Translations under genes and position numbers: made by a program
The notes under the pieces: model-generated
The model's input: the letters and a program-made list of their open reading frames with translations, nothing else
Told to the model about the DNA's origin: nothing
Database searches by the model: none
Source: Anaerolineales bacterium HSG24
Lineage (GTDB): Bacteria; Chloroflexota; Anaerolineae; 4572-78; J111
Direction: 5' to 3'
NCBI GenBank assembly: GCA_030377895.1
Contig: JAUCGB010000025.1
Coordinates: forward strand, 1 to 44,283
DNA length: 44,283 nucleotides
Shown here: piece after piece, positions 43,959-44,283 of the stretch
Layout: each line of letters starts with the position of its first letter
Position numbering within the stretch: the stretch's first letter is position 1

Positions 43959-44283
43959 ATGAAAATTTCAAGAATCGTTTTAGTTGTAATGTTTGTATTG
44001 ATGGCTATGTCAAGAGCAACCCAATATGGTCAGGCTCAGACAGGTGATGTTAAATTTGAACATCTAACGATTGAAGATGGGCTGTCAAGTAATTTTACCA
44101 TGGGCATTTTACAAGACAGCCGGGGTTTTATGTGGTTTGGCACCAGAAATGGGGGCTTGAATAAATATGATGGCACTGAATTTACGACTTATACCCATGA
44201 CGCGGATAACCCAAATAGTCTTAGCAATAACTTTGTCTGGTATCTTATAGAAGATAGTAAGGGCATATTGTGGATTTGTACCT
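43959..44283 (+). CDS. Two-component regulator-propeller sensor, 3' part outside window
   Basis: 108 codons are visible. A signal peptide (MKISRIVLVVMFVLMAMSRA, then cleavage near GQAQ) is followed by FEHLTIEDGLSSNFTMGILQ, then DSRGFMWFGTRNGGLNKYDG and NFVWYLIEDSKGILWICT. These are the GLS and D-x-x-G-x-x-W-x-G/C-T blades of the regulator-propeller (YxxW) domain, which forms the periplasmic sensor of large hybrid kinases and c-di-GMP enzymes. The output domain is beyond the window. AAGGAG lies at 43937-43942, a somewhat long 16 nt before ATG 43959; AGAAG nearer the start may help. Confidence 0.85.
   Translation, partial: MKISRIVLVVMFVLMAMSRATQYGQAQTGDVKFEHLTIEDGLSSNFTMGILQDSRGFMWFGTRNGGLNKYDGTEFTTYTHDADNPNSLSNNFVWYLIEDSKGILWICT

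Overview
The window looks like chromosomal DNA of a filamentous, soil or sludge type Chloroflexota (Anaerolineae-like). This is an inference. It rests on two large secreted repeat proteins that both end in a Y-L-P-hydrophobic tail common in that phylum, a RarA ATPase fused to a methyltransferase-like half, an SNF2/SWIM gene pair, GAF-rich histidine kinases, and very abundant short palindromic repeats. No rRNA, tRNA, CRISPR array, phage gene or transposase gene was seen.

Layout. 1-6245: two secreted multidomain surface proteins (BACON/DUF11/FG-GAP, cut by the window edge; plant-type LRR/PKD/DUF11), which share the same C-terminal module. 6336-14011: DNA maintenance and metabolism genes (RarA fusion with a leaderless-type promoter, PyrK-like electron-transfer subunit, SNF2 helicase, SWIM zinc-finger partner). 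14277-18492: an A+T-richer trio of MraY-like phosphoglycosyltransferase, degenerate aminoglycoside-phosphotransferase-fold protein and MurA-like enolpyruvyl transferase, each gene separated from the next by a repeat element. 18950-25985: methylmalonyl-CoA mutase, ThiO-like amine oxidase, MnmD methyltransferase, MFS exporter, metallo-beta-lactamase-fold hydrolase. 26331-31097: a lipoprotein, a GT4 glycosyltransferase with an XRE regulator, a YgiT zinc-ribbon protein and signal peptidase I. 31899-41824: a signalling block (membrane GAF histidine kinase, REC-GAF, PAS-GGDEF-EAL, hybrid kinase, REC-PAS-GAF kinase). 42125-43711: an AAA ATPase with a PD-(D/E)XK nuclease end. 43959-44283: start of a regulator-propeller sensor.

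The most unusual feature is the intergenic DNA. At least five families of short inverted-repeat elements lie between the genes. Some copies have clean 8-9 bp flanking duplications (9800-9890, 14045-14227, 26010-26183, 39528-39618), so they behave like mobile miniature elements. Others are nested inside one another as palindromes within palindromes (22423-22643, 29438-29710, 31503-31816). The arms of two families supply stop codons, and sometimes the last residues, of neighbouring genes.

The second main point is an in-frame amber codon (35592-35594) that splits what looks like one REC-GAF-PAS-GGDEF-EAL-PAS protein into two reading frames. The four reading frames from 34620 to 41824 probably form one sensing and cyclic-di-GMP signalling locus, with the membrane kinase at 31899 just upstream.
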